The notes beneath the pieces are model-generated. The model made no database searches. It was not told the DNA's origin and worked only from the letters and a program-made list of their open reading frames with translations. DNA of 64,000 nucleotides from Endothia cerciana (Eukaryota; Ascomycota; Sordariomycetes; Diaporthales; Cryphonectriaceae), in assembly GCA_026119935.1 (NCBI GenBank), contig JALRMH010000063.1, forward strand, positions 117,451 through 181,450, read 5' to 3'. A program made the position numbers and the translations under genes. Shown here one piece after another: positions 1 through 10,157 of the stretch; the first letter of the stretch is position 1, and every line of letters begins with the position of its first letter.

Positions 1-1239
1 TAGACCTTGGCATATATGAAGGGCGTCTCCCTCCACTGGTCATCTTCAACAACGAGAAAGGCGGTCGGGTTGAGACGCGTGCAGGTAAGACAGGTTGATG
101 GTGGCCCATCATGTGGTGTTCCCTCGGCCGTTGCGGGCCCTGTCGCGTTAGTTTTTGTTGACATCATTGAGTATGCCTTTGATGCACTGGACTGGACATG
201 ATGTGCACGGAGCAGTGGTAAGAAGAGCCTCAAAATTCCGTTCTAGTAGCCTCTAAGAGCACAAGAAGGGACAGGATAGATAGTACGAAGAAAGCAACGC
301 CTGTCCAGCATGGGCTCAGCGTGCGTAAAGGACGCCGCAGGCATCAAGGGTGTGGGACATACCTCGTCTAATGGCCGCAGATGGTTTTAATATCGTGTCC
401 GGACCAACCTGAGGGGGGATGGAGGATGGGGAGGAGGCCAAGGGACAGAAAACAAGACGAATAGGGTTGGAGTTAAAGGGACTCACACTGGAGGTTAACG
501 TTAGATACGTAGGTTCTTTGGCTACTTCAAAATGGTCTGCAGCACTGTAGTTCACACACCCATCTTGAGCCGCCTGGATGCAGTCTCTTGCTCCTTCCAC
601 CTGATCAACTCCTCACTCAAATTCGTGAGCATATTTGCGGCTGAGCCAGCCAACTTCGACGGTCACACGCCCCCTGCGCAAGCCGCAAGCCATGCAAGCC
701 TTTTTTCTTTTCTTTTCTGTTTGTTTGTTTGTCCTGGCCTGAAGCTAGCCACTGGCCACTTACACTGTCGAATGTTCCAGAGCGGAATTGCCCAGCAAAG
801 GTCAGTCACAATTTCTCTACGGTTCCTGATCCTGCATCTTAGGAGGTGGTCTGTCTTGTCTCCGAGGCGTGTAGAGCTCTTTTCCAGTTTGGCCAAGCAT
901 GTGGAGGTAGGCCCCTGCAGAATCGTTCCAGTTTATGTCCATTGTCAGATAATATAGCGACCTTCCACAGAACTCTGGACGGTGGAGGACCGATTATTCC
1001 AAGGCTTCGTCAGGCTCTCTCACCTTGGACGCGCAGACGCCTTGCCTCCCTCGAAGCTCCTCCGAGGTTCGGACATAAAAATTCTAAAATTCCACCAAGG
1101 CTATACCGAATTTACAGAAGCCCACATATCCGAGTTTGCGGATGCGCCCGGCGTTAACAGAACTGGGCCAGAGTTTGATGGAAGTTTCCAGGTCATCAGG
1201 ATTCTAGTACATATGGAACGCTCCGCATTTTACTCGTTG
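1..1239. other. No supported gene
   Basis: Short open frames occur on both strands but none has a recognisable domain or a convincing exon structure. The 3' part (about 980-1240) is open in the same frame as the NADH dehydrogenase relic that follows and may hold its eroded 5' end, but I could not recognise the N-terminal FAD-binding motif there. Confidence 0.5.
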
Positions 1240-2420
1240 GCTCTATTCCTGCTAGGTACGTCACTGTGTGTTCGGTTGGCCGAAAGAATACCTTGTGATA
1301 GAGAGATTGCTCAGCATTCGCAATGCGTGGAATTCGACTCGAAGACCTGCAAGTGCATTCCAGCCTTCAACAAGATGGCCGAGACCGCACCTAAACAGTT
1401 CAAGCTGTCCTATGACTACCTCATTCTAGCATCAGGATGTACCAACAACACATTCGGCACACCCGGTGTTGCGGCAAATGCAATTTTGTCCGTACGGCAC
1501 GGGATGCTAAAGCAGTTCAGGCCCACATCCGTAATTGCTTTGAAATGGCTTCAATGCCTGGTCTGACAGACAGGAGAGTAAGTAGTGATACACTGATAGG
1601 GTCTGGTTTATCGACATCCGCAAGCAGATACGGAAGCTAGGTAGCAGGTGCTGACCGCCAAACGTGCAGTTCGAGTTTATTCTCCATTTCGTTATAGTTG
1701 GAGCGGAACCCACCGGCCTCGAGATATCAAGCGAACTCTCTGATCTCTTCCACGAAGATTTCGCAAGGCTACACCCGCATGTCAAGAAGTATATGCGTAT
1801 CTCGATACACGACATCGCACCAAACGTGTTATAGGGCTTTGACCAGAACGTTCAGGAGTACGCCATGAACAGTTCCGACAAGAGAGACGTCTAAGTCGTC
1901 ACCAGCAGCCATATCAAAAATATTGACAGAAAAGCCATCTATACCAAGGAGCTGGGCAGGATACCTTGCGGCGTAGTGACTTGGAGTACAGGGAATAAGA
2001 TAACGCCGCTCGTGGAGAAGCTCAAGTGCAAAAAAGCTAAGAAGGGTCTACCGCGGATGCTTACAGACGAATTCCTCAGGCTAAAGGCCGATAAGGACGG
2101 CATCATCCCCGATGTCTTCGCTCTCAGTGATGCTGCAGATGTTGAGGCCTCAAGTCTGCCGACAACCGCAGAGGTTGCTTGCCAAACAGGCAAGTGGCTT
2201 GCATCGGCTATCAAGAAAGAGTTCGAAGAGAGGAGGGTCAGCCCTTTCGAATACAAGCAAGCACCTATTGTTGCGTATTTGGGTCATAGTGATGGTGTAG
2301 TCGCTGGGAAAAGTGATTACACCGGACCTGAAGCCTGTTCCTATGGACTCGGACATGGAGGCAACGAGTGTTGGTGGTTGTCAGCTGGGTGCTGGATCCA
2401 CTGGCCGGCAGGGCAGTCAC
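1240..2420 (+). pseudogene. Type II (alternative) NADH dehydrogenase relic
   Basis: This resembles the single-subunit rotenone-insensitive NADH:ubiquinone oxidoreductases (NDE/NDI, NDH-2) of the fungal inner mitochondrial membrane. Visible landmarks, in order: a stretch ending LSYDYLILASG (the central strand after the first FAD half), a GTPGV loop, a helix with ARDAKAVQAHIRNCFEMAS in a different frame, then VIVGAEPTGLEISSEL, which is the NADH-binding Rossmann turn, followed by SDLFHEDFARLHP and STGN/KITPLVEKL. The N-terminal FAD domain is not recognisable. A GTAAGT at about 1577 after the helix suggests an original intron. Damage: a frame change near 1435-1460, in-frame TAG at 1832-1834 and TAA at 1892-1894, loss of the normal glycine in the GxGxxG motif, and a C-terminus that no longer matches the membrane-anchoring tail. 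I infer an inactive copy. Functional NDH-2 genes would be elsewhere in the genome. Confidence 0.8.
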
Positions 2421-2759
2421 CCCAAGGTAGGTGTCCCTACTATATAGCTTTATACATGTTTGCAAGCACGGACCACTAAAACTTGTTTTATATATGATAT
2501 ATCTGAGTGAAGCGGGAAGCATGCAATCACTCTTGGTGGAGCACACATATGAACAAACTTCCATAGTTTGGAGCCTGATGAAATAAAAATGATATACAGG
2601 GAAACTTTGATTTTATTGAATTGTATGAAAATGGTGTTTTCCAAGTACGTGACATCACAACATCTCCCCTTTCTAGGAGAAATAATCATGTTGGCCTTCC
2701 TCCTCCCTCTAACCACTTTATAGTCCCAGATCACATATGTCTATATCATCAGTACCTGA
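2421..2759. other. Intergenic, nothing recognised
   Basis: Between the NADH dehydrogenase relic and the 3' end of the GH64 gene. AT-rich downstream sequence, no coding evidence. Confidence 0.5.
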
Positions 2760-4151
2760 TTATTTGCCCACCACTATAAAAAGCAGCTCTGGGGTCGGGT
2801 CTCTGATCAATCCTGCTGCATTTGCTGTCGCGTTACCGAGATTTGCGCCGATCGGGCCGGTATCATCGTACGCAAAGGCGTAACCCATGCCGTCGTACTG
2901 GCGTTCATGTACGGCCCGCGCATAGTGGTTGGTGTGAGCAACCCCGTAGTACTGTTCCGCTGTGATGTTCGCGTTGGGTTGGAGGTCGCCATGCTGGATG
3001 AGGAGGGTGCTTCGTTGAAAGGCAGCGCACAGCCGGGGCACAATCTCTGCCTGAGTCCAGTCACTATTTTCATTGACAATGAAGGGACTTCCGCTGTCTT
3101 GTGTACAGCCGAATACTTGTACAGTGCTTGGTCTAACGAAGATGTATTGATTGTCACCTGCGTGACAGACGAGCTCTTCATCGTCGCTGATGTTGCAGAC
3201 TACCATCACGCCAATTTCAACCTCGCTACCGTTCAGGCTAGAGGACTTACTGTCTTGGGTGTCGATCGTTAAGTTCGTCCTTCTGTACGTTTCCCAGACT
3301 TCTTGAATATAGGGTTCGTAGTAGGTGGATAGGTTATCATTTGGGTGCATGGTGAGGTACTGGCTCGGAGATAAAACGCGAATCAGCCTGCCACGACTAC
3401 GAATGCAGAGCTTTGACCAATTGTACTGATCTGTCTGACTTTGTTTTTCGAGGGCCTCGCAGATTGAATTTGTCGCATTCTGGGAGAGTCCATGGACCGC
3501 AGTCGTAGCCCCTGTTCGTGATACCACACTGATACCTAAAGGTATCGAAACGAAATCCACGTTGGAAATATCCGCATAGAAGTTGCCCTCTAAGTATGTG
3601 AACTCCATGAATTGGAAGGAGATGTTATATTCTCTGAGGTCGGGATTTGAGACGGATGGCTGCACAAATCCCGAGTTTGATCCACCTTCTAATGTGCCGA
3701 ATGGAAGTTGCTCTTCGGCGACGTAAATACGGCCACTGGCTGCGTAACTTGGTAGGAAAAACGACGTGTTTCTGCCAGGGAGAAGCTGAATCTCATAGTT
3801 GATGTCCCCGAGGGTGTAGTAATAGGGGGCTGAACTGTTCCCGTCCGGCTTGACTTTCCACGAGAAAGAGCCGAGACTTTCATTATAGAGGACGTAATAG
3901 TCCCCGTTTTCAGGGTCTACGGCGGTGACGTAGGCATAAAGTGGTTGGTTAGTCTGGTTATTGTAGATAGTGACATTAAGTCGCGTGTCACTTCGAGCCT
4001 CGTTATCGAATTCTCGACGCAAAAGAAGACGTTCTGTCTCCACACAACCAAATTCTGCCTTTGGCCTGTGGGTTTGTAAGTTTGTTGAGGGAGTTGAGGA
4101 GAATAACGAAAGAGCAGCCATAAGACCCGAAGCTTGGGGAAGAAGACGCAT
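2760..4151 (-). CDS. Secreted GH64 endo-beta-1,3-glucanase
   Basis: Predicted 463-residue extracellular enzyme of glycoside hydrolase family 64, which has a thaumatin-like beta-barrel domain and cleaves beta-1,3-glucan to long oligosaccharides. The start at 4151 is chosen because it gives a short basic N-terminus followed by a hydrophobic signal peptide (about residues 1-20). An upstream in-frame ATG would add 29 residues and bury the signal. The beta-strand repertoire of the barrel is visible from about residue 57 (LNVTIYNNQTNQPLYAYV) onward. The family's catalytic pair is plausibly Glu183 in FMEFTY and Asp199 in ISNVDFVSIPLG. Many N-x-S/T sequons fit secretion. The gene is a single uninterrupted exon with a normal family length and no damage. 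It stands alone, between a pseudogene and a broken SDR. A role in self wall remodelling or attack on other fungi or plant callose is inference. Confidence 0.88.
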   Translation of the reverse strand: MRLLPQASGLMAALSLFSSTPSTNLQTHRPKAEFGCVETERLLLRREFDNEARSDTRLNVTIYNNQTNQPLYAYVTAVDPENGDYYVLYNESLGSFSWKVKPDGNSSAPYYYTLGDINYEIQLLPGRNTSFFLPSYAASGRIYVAEEQLPFGTLEGGSNSGFVQPSVSNPDLREYNISFQFMEFTYLEGNFYADISNVDFVSIPLGISVVSRTGATTAVHGLSQNATNSICEALEKQSQTDQYNWSKLCIRSRGRLIRVLSPSQYLTMHPNDNLSTYYEPYIQEVWETYRRTNLTIDTQDSKSSSLNGSEVEIGVMVVCNISDDEELVCHAGDNQYIFVRPSTVQVFGCTQDSGSPFIVNENSDWTQAEIVPRLCAAFQRSTLLIQHGDLQPNANITAEQYYGVAHTNHYARAVHERQYDGMGYAFAYDDTGPIGANLGNATANAAGLIRDPTPELLFIVVGK

Positions 4152-4787
4152 GGTGTGAGTGATGAGCTGTTGCCGAAAAAGTGCGAGAAAAGGAGAATGG
4201 CTGAAGACTACAAAACCGTCAAAAAGGCAAGTCTTCATCTCAGAAATAGGATCACTCAGGAAGGAGAATTATATATAGACATTGTTGAGGCCCTGACGAG
4301 GGCCTCCTGCCGTATGACTGTCTATGAAGGCAGTGAATCAGATCGGGCCATGAGAAACGAAGGCAGGCTCCTGCATCTTTGAACAGCAAAAGATCCACTC
4401 ATTGCACAACAATGAACGACATCTGGAAATCGGATTGTCATTGAATACGTTCACCCAGACTCCATGGTCAATCACATAGAGTCTTACGTGAGTAGACCGA
4501 TGATTACCGAAATATGCACCGGCTAATAGCGACTGGCAGACGGTGGTGAGGACATACCATGCAACTGGTGTTTTTATGGGGGGGGGGGGGGAGTGGAGGG
4601 TTTGCTAGCCCAAGATGAGCTGACGCACGTACAAACAAGAAGCATGCTTAATATACACAAAGAGCACATCTACTAATTGAATATAAAATGTATAATTTGT
4701 CTATGAAACTGCTCAACCTCGATTTCGTGTGTCTTCGTGAGTATACTTGGGCTTCAGCGACGATGATTCTTGTGGTCACTTGATTTG
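4152..4787. other. Intergenic region upstream of GH64
   Basis: Holds the promoter side of the GH64 gene (reading leftward) and the 3' flank of the broken SDR. The one obvious structure is a run of 14 G at 4578-4591. No gene recognised. Confidence 0.5.
4578..4591 (+). repeat. G14 homopolymer
   Basis: Fourteen consecutive G residues. Such runs are prone to length variation and to sequencing or assembly error. No function implied. Confidence 0.9.
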
Positions 4788-5857
4788 CTATATGTGAAGC
4801 TGTTCGCACCATTCCCAGAAGTCTTGTGCCTTACCATCCTCAATCGCCTTCAAGATGCCAGTGTTGGTGGATTCCTGCTGGATTCGTCCGAAAGGCAAGA
4901 TGTATGCACCGTTGTTTTCAAGGCTGACTTCGCCACACAGTCCGGCATACAACATCGTATAGGCGCCTATCTTCGGTGGATAGAAAGTTGGGTTCAAGAA
5001 TGTCATCAGCCAGCTCGGCTGATGCTTCCAGACAGGAGTGATGATCATCCCGGGATTCTGCGTAACACTGACGATGCCATCGGCTTTGCCTGCCTCACTT
5101 TCGTGGCCCCATCTGCGAGCCCCTTCAACACCCAGAAGCCAATTTCCCGCCTTACTTGCTGCATAGTCGCGTGATGCCGACTCTGACCCTGTCCCCGAGG
5201 CATTCATCCTGTTGAGGACGCCGAGGTCAACGACGCCTTCCGGTGCGAACCGTTCAATGATGACCGAACTAGTCCAGATCACGCGCGTTGCGCCGGGCAG
5301 CGAGGAAGACGCTGCAGTGCGCAGCCGAGGTAACAATTCCTGCGTGAAAAGCAGGGGTGCGACACAGTTTACCCCGACATGGCCCTCGATGCCCTGTTTG
5401 GTCTTCGTTCCAGCTGGACTTCCGGCAATGCCCGCATTATTCCAGAGCACATCCAGGCGTGACTCTCTTTCTGCGAAGAATACGGCCGAGCGCTTTATCG
5501 TAGAGAGGTCGTTGAGGTCGAGATGCATGTAGATTACGCTCCCTGGTGGGCCAGCTGTGCTCTCGTTTCTGGAGGCTGTTTTATTCTCCTCTATGACCTC
5601 CTTGATGGCAGCTTGGGCACGCTCCTCTGACCTACAAGCTATGTAAATTTTTGCACCTTTGGGGTACAGCAGTTTTACAAGCGCCAGTCCAATGCCGGAG
5701 TTACCTCCGGTAATGATAAACACTCGCCATCTTGGCGCAGCACAGATGCTTCAGTGTAGGTCGGCTTCGGCGGGAACTACTGATCCACGATATCGAGAAC
5801 CTTGGCCAGGGATAGGTTACTGAAGAGGGTCGAAAAGTTGATAAGAGTATTCGGCAT
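4788..5857 (-). pseudogene. Short-chain dehydrogenase/reductase, disrupted near the 5' end
   Basis: Classical NAD(P)-dependent SDR, Rossmann fold. Seen in the long downstream frame: cofactor motif TGGNSGIG, NNAG strand, catalytic Ser in VIWTSS, and YAASK with the catalytic Tyr and Lys; the C-terminus is complete. The frame has no ATG before the cofactor motif. The family's N-terminal leader is present just upstream but broken: an ATG at 5857 opens MPNTLINFSTLFSNLSLAK and continues in one frame through an in-frame TAG (5777-5779) to FPPKPTYTEASVLRQDG. The frame must then shift, around 5722-5737, to enter the dehydrogenase core. I see no GT-AG intron that removes both lesions without removing conserved leader sequence. 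So I call it a recently inactivated gene, although a sequencing error or use of a non-AUG start cannot be excluded. Its 5' end overlaps the 3' end of the neighbouring hypothetical gene by 41 bases on the same strand. Confidence 0.8.
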
Positions 5858-6878
5858 GGTGGAGATAGGATCTCAAGCTTGTTTCCTGTGTGACCCTAAG
5901 CAAGCAAAGGATTGAGAGACTAGTAAGGACGCGCTGCAGGAAGGTTCCCAGAGTCACCAACTTCCATAGGGCTCTAGGCTTGCTAGGAGACTTGACAGCA
6001 GGTATCAAGACACCCCTGGGCCACGATTTTGCCGACGACACGATACCCATGGCCGAGTACATCAAGCTCACAGGCCTCGTAAGCTCCCTCAACACTATGA
6101 GACATCCCCACAGCATGGCGCCAGCGAATACTGTCGCTATTGCAGCACAAGCCAACGTTGAACACAGATCCAGTGCTCTCAGGCTTGGAACGCCGCGCGC
6201 CACCGTCCATATTAACGAGACGATGCAACATAGAAAGCCGAGCAGAGTCTGGAATAGTGGAAGACCACCAGGTAAAAGAGGAAAAGGAGGATCTTTCTCA
6301 TCCACACGGTCTCGAGGGATAGTATCATCTCCTTTCTTAACGTCAAGGGTCTCGACGATGTCGTTGCGACAGACGTGCGTAATGTCAGCGTGTGTATCCA
6401 TATAGAGTTCATCCAGATAGAGATCGGCAGCAGCCGCAAATTTTCGATCGGGTTGGTATTCTTGTTTGTCTTGAGATTGTTGTTGCTTAGGCGGGCTAGT
6501 GTATCCTGACATAACCAACGACGACCTTGGTGGCCAGGCTGAGGTTTGGCCGAAGGGGACTGTCTTGGCACGCTTTCTGGCCATGCTGGTACTGCTCTGA
6601 GCTTCATGATCACTCTGGCTTTGTGTCTGCTTCGCATTCATGATCGGATAGGTCTGGAGAGTCTGGAGGGCCTGGAGGGCCTGGAGGGTCTGGATCCCAG
6701 TGTCGGTCTTCGCCTTGTTTTGTCTAGTTGTTAATCTATGCGGCTTGCCCTTCTCCTCCTTGATCAAGCGGTGGGTGGGTGAATGATATCGTACCTGGAG
6801 CATCCGCTGGTTTGCCCTCTCCTCATCGTCAGTGATGACTAAGATATCTTTGACCTTGACCTGGTCCTTGGTATGCAT
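5817..6878 (-). CDS. Hypothetical protein with a two-helix membrane hairpin
   Basis: One open frame of 353 residues from the ATG at 6878. An upstream extension begins only with TTG and shows a possible splice donor, so I prefer this start. I do not recognise a family. Residues 1-200 are hydrophilic and low in complexity, with a short LQ-rich repeat near residues 63-76 and a basic cluster around 101-105 (RKRAK). Two hydrophobic segments follow, about 206-228 and 238-264, joined by a short loop, then a basic tail with a third weakly hydrophobic stretch near 305-327. This suggests a membrane hairpin with a long cytosolic N-terminus. The last 41 bases overlap the original start of the SDR gene downstream in another frame, so the true 3' end may lie earlier or be spliced. 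Real gene status is likely but not certain. Confidence 0.45.
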   Translation of the reverse strand: MHTKDQVKVKDILVITDDEERANQRMLQVRYHSPTHRLIKEEKGKPHRLTTRQNKAKTDTGIQTLQALQALQTLQTYPIMNAKQTQSQSDHEAQSSTSMARKRAKTVPFGQTSAWPPRSSLVMSGYTSPPKQQQSQDKQEYQPDRKFAAAADLYLDELYMDTHADITHVCRNDIVETLDVKKGDDTIPRDRVDEKDPPFPLLPGGLPLFQTLLGFLCCIVSLIWTVARGVPSLRALDLCSTLACAAIATVFAGAMLWGCLIVLRELTRPVSLMYSAMGIVSSAKSWPRGVLIPAVKSPSKPRALWKLVTLGTFLQRVLTSLSILCLLRVTQETSLRSYLHHAEYSYQLFDPLQ

Positions 6879-8013
6879 GTTATTTACCTTGGCGCAGGTC
6901 TTCAAAGGCTACAAGCCCTGATTCCGAAGATGTAGAAGAGTTGTGAATACGGACATTGGGCGAACCTACACGCGTCGAGCGATTCCAACATGCCGACGGA
7001 AGTATTGAAAGTAAAAGACACCTGTATGACAGACCTTGTGTTTCACTGACGGCGAATCGAGGCGCGAAAAGCCACGAACATCTTTCAAGAACTTATAGAA
7101 GATCTCAAGTTGCACCACACTTCGTTTACGATACTTGTTTCAATAGGTGTACTGAGCCCATCGAGGTCTGACTATGTCGTTTAATTCCCATAAGGGGCTA
7201 TGGTACAATGCTAATAATTTATCTTGGTTTGCCAAGTCCATGGATGCCAACCGACATATCCACTCTGAGCTTCGAGCCACTCTTAGAGCTGAATTTTCAG
7301 GATCTACCCTCTCGGTAGACCATATTCTTGGCACTGAAATCCCACACCCTGATGGCACTTGCAAGGGGACCCTCCTATTAGCTGGAATGGCCAAAGCACA
7401 GCTTCGCTAAACTACTATTGATACCGAAGTCCGGGGTTGCAGATTACCCAAGGGCCATCAAGTCTTGAATCTGCACATCAACAGAGCACCATTCCCGATG
7501 GATGAGGCTGGGCGCAGTGCTAGCAGTCAGGCAGCGGACGCAAGGCTTGGCGAAGGGTCCCAGACTGATGTATGAGATATGAAGGACTTTCTGCGGATTA
7601 GGCTAGAGGACCTGCACTATGAACTGTGAAGCGATGATGGTGAGAAGGTGAACGTTATGGAAAAGGTCGGTGATGCGTCGGTTTGAAATAGTGCCAAGGT
7701 CGGAAGGTGAGCAGAAGGTTAATTCATCTTGGTTCCGTATGCTTCTAAATCGCTACCCTACATGCTAAGGGATGGGTGAAAGAAACAATGTGATGTCCTC
7801 AAGATGCAATTAGACCAGACTGATACCCATAGCGTTCGCGGGCGGAAAGACATCCCCAATTTCCAATTTCCTACCACACAGAACATGCGCTAAATATCTG
7901 TCAGGTTGCACTATAAGTAGACCTGCCAAGGTGCTGAGCGAGCCTCGGCACTGCTAGATCTTTTAGCGATCATCTTGTAGTGTAGTGGTCTTGGCAGCAC
8001 AACTCTGACAATA
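6879..8013. other. Long intergenic stretch
   Basis: Small open frames exist (for example 7174-7410 plus) but none matches a family I know and no splice pattern joins them. I see no RNA gene or repeat. Confidence 0.5.
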
Positions 8014-8526
8014 TCACAGCTCATCCATGCGGTTGTACGCCATCATTCTTCCGGTCATGCTTCCACGGCCGCAGACGTCCTCCAACCACTGCAGCCTGCC
8101 AACGGGGTTGCCGTCCACGGACATGGACCCTGACGATATTGATTGCGCTGGTGGGAGGCTGGCTAGGAAGATGTCTGCATAAAACTTCCTTGGGCTGGCA
8201 TTCCGCAGTACTCAAAAGACGCGTGAATAGATATTTGTTAGCCACCGCAGCCGAGCAGCCTTGTCGTCGCCGTCGTCGTCATGATGGGCAGATGCATCCC
8301 CACCCATTGCGGCGAGTCGAGTCTCGATGGCGGCGAGGATGGTGGACTCGAAGTCGGATTGGGCGGCATTGGGCGACGATCTCGAGACTGACGACTCGAG
8401 GGCAGAAGGCGTTCAGCCGAGATCTTCGTAAAAGGTCTGTGGCACAGCGTACAGCCTTATCGTGATGAGATCATGGTGCAGCTGGCAGATATACCCGTGG
8501 TCTGTTTGTTCGTATAATTAATATCA
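8014..8526 (-). pseudogene. Unknown gene remnant with two in-frame TGA codons
   Basis: A single minus-strand frame runs from about 8526 to a TAA-free end at the TGA in 8014-8016, interrupted only by TGA at 8413-8415 and TGA at 8212-8214. The translated stretches look protein-like: an acidic run (HHDDDGDDKAARLRW), an amphipathic FESTILAAIETRLAAM, and a tail with GRLQWLEDVCGRG. No family is recognised. Two stops in an otherwise open, compositionally sensible 170-codon frame suggest a decayed gene. Alternatively the stops lie in introns I cannot place. It ends 89 bases from the 3' end of the next gene on the same strand. Confidence 0.35.
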
Positions 8527-8614
8527 TCAGCAGGAATAAGCAAGCAAGCAATCAAACAGGTAAACGGTGGTAGTGGATGGAAGGAAGGGATGGTTTCTTC
8601 TCTCTCTGCTGCAT

Positions 8615-9102
8615 CTACCCATCACGGTACGCGAACAGCACAATCCTCATCCTCGTTTGTACACTCAGACAAGCCCAAAGCAGACCGGCAGAACATCGAA
8701 AACACTCAGAGTATTTGTGATGGACATCTCCCTCTGTCGTTCCAGACACCGGATTCCGGCTCAAAATTCCGTCAAGATAACTCCGCGCGTCGCTGCGGCC
8801 GGCGGAATCTGGACAGCGAAAACTCGAGATCGCGATGCCGCAAAGAAGCGCTACTGTAAAGACGTTGTAGCACGTCTGCATAAATGACCATCTAGCCTTT
8901 TCGCGTAACCGAGAATCCTTCTCATTGTGGCGCAGCGCCCTCTCGTTGTCGAGTTCTGCCTGTATCTCGGCCTTGGTTGGCTATATCATGTGTGCGCGCA
9001 CAGGGTTCGTTAGCAAGAAGGGGTTGAGGCAGGGGAGGGGGGAAAGTATAGTGAGGATAGATGCAAGTGTCGAGGCAAGAAAAGCTGTGAAGGGCATACC
9101 AT
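8615..9102 (-). CDS. Small predicted membrane protein, start codon followed directly by an intron
   Basis: Proposed structure: ATG at 9100-9102, an intron from GTATGC (9099) to ATATAG (8981) with a branch-like gctaacg near its 3' end, then one exon 8615-8980, giving 122 residues. Support: the exon is open back to the acceptor and begins with a strongly charged, coiled-coil-like helix (KAEIQAELDNERALRHNEKD), followed by an apparent membrane segment VFTVALLCGIAISSF at about residues 35-50. The exon joins the ATG in phase, and an in-frame TGA lies just upstream. No family recognised. The charged helix followed by a membrane segment resembles the tail of fungal coiled-coil membrane proteins, so this may be the 3' exon of a larger or degraded gene. 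Model moderate at best. Confidence 0.35.
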
Positions 9103-10157
9103 GATTGATGATCAGGAGTGACTGACGTCTGAAAGACTCAAAATGCTGGCTGATTGCAAAGTGTGTGAGCAGCGCCCGGCAAGCAAGACAAGCGCATCGG
9201 TCTCTGATCTGATCTTTCACTCACAAAGGTCCGTATCATGGGCTTGTAGCTCTTGGAATCTTGTCGCTGGGATTTGCCCACACTGGCTCACGCGAACCTA
9301 TGTTCTAGTTATATAGACGAATTTATTTTGCTCAACGCATTCTCCTTACCTCATCTCGCCAGAGAAAGTTTCAGGGATTAATGATCTCTTTGTCTCAACT
9401 GTTGCCTAGGGAGTGATTCTAGGCAGGCGTGCATACATGTATGCATGCATCCGCGTACTGAGCATCACTCAGGTCGCTAACGACCTAACCCGGCATCCAT
9501 AACCAGCTGGCTCCCTCTGTTACTTCCACTGGTAGACCCTACGATTACAGAGCTAGGCACCTTTCCATCGTTTTCTTTTTGCCATCCCAGCTCCATCCGA
9601 CCTTACACTTACATCTTTCATACAAGCAATCTTCATGATGCTGTTCGATTTTTGTGCAATGTTATCGGCAATGTACGTGACCTCCTGTTTGATGATCGCT
9701 CCAAGCAGTCCGGCCTGAGGCCGAAGGTTCAGATTCATACCTTCTTCTATCGGATGCTTAATTATCTAAATATCAAGCTTTACCGTCCCTGGGTCTTACC
9801 CAGATAATATCAAGAGCAGGGTTCTTTCAGGTCGTGGAGAATAGGGGAAGGGCTGGGATTGTAGCAGATCAAGCCCCGCAGCTGGAGCCTCAAGATATAC
9901 ATGTGGAGGGATGGTTGTATCTCTCCTCTTCAGAAGCTGCCTGGGATGCACGGATGTGAGTTGGCCAGCCTTTTCTTGCCTTTCTAGGTCAGGTACAGTG
10001 GACAGGAACACTTTCGTAATGGTCGTGGGTACCTAGAAGGAAAATTTAACCCTCACACGCCCTTTCCTTCCGATTCTATGCAATCGCTAAAAGGATGGCC
10101 AGTCCTAGTGCTGACTAGGCATGAGGGTGGCTGTATAGCTGTGTAGAGGGCAGTCTC
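9103..10157. other. Intergenic, possible coding scraps
   Basis: On the minus strand, 9612-9738 encodes a short helix-like stretch (AIIKQEVTYIADNIAQKS, then MKIACMKD) followed by a clear GTAAGT donor at about 9611. This resembles the linker ahead of the membrane domain in fungal CorA-like proteins, but no GMN motif or downstream exon is visible. I treat it as a possible scrap only. Nothing else is supported. Confidence 0.3.

Noticed and set aside
532..957. Open frame of 141 codons on the plus strand
   Set aside because: No domain, biased composition, overlapping frames on both strands of equal quality, no splice context.
2907..3272. Plus-strand frame of 121 codons
   Set aside because: Lies wholly inside the GH64 gene on the other strand; a shadow frame.
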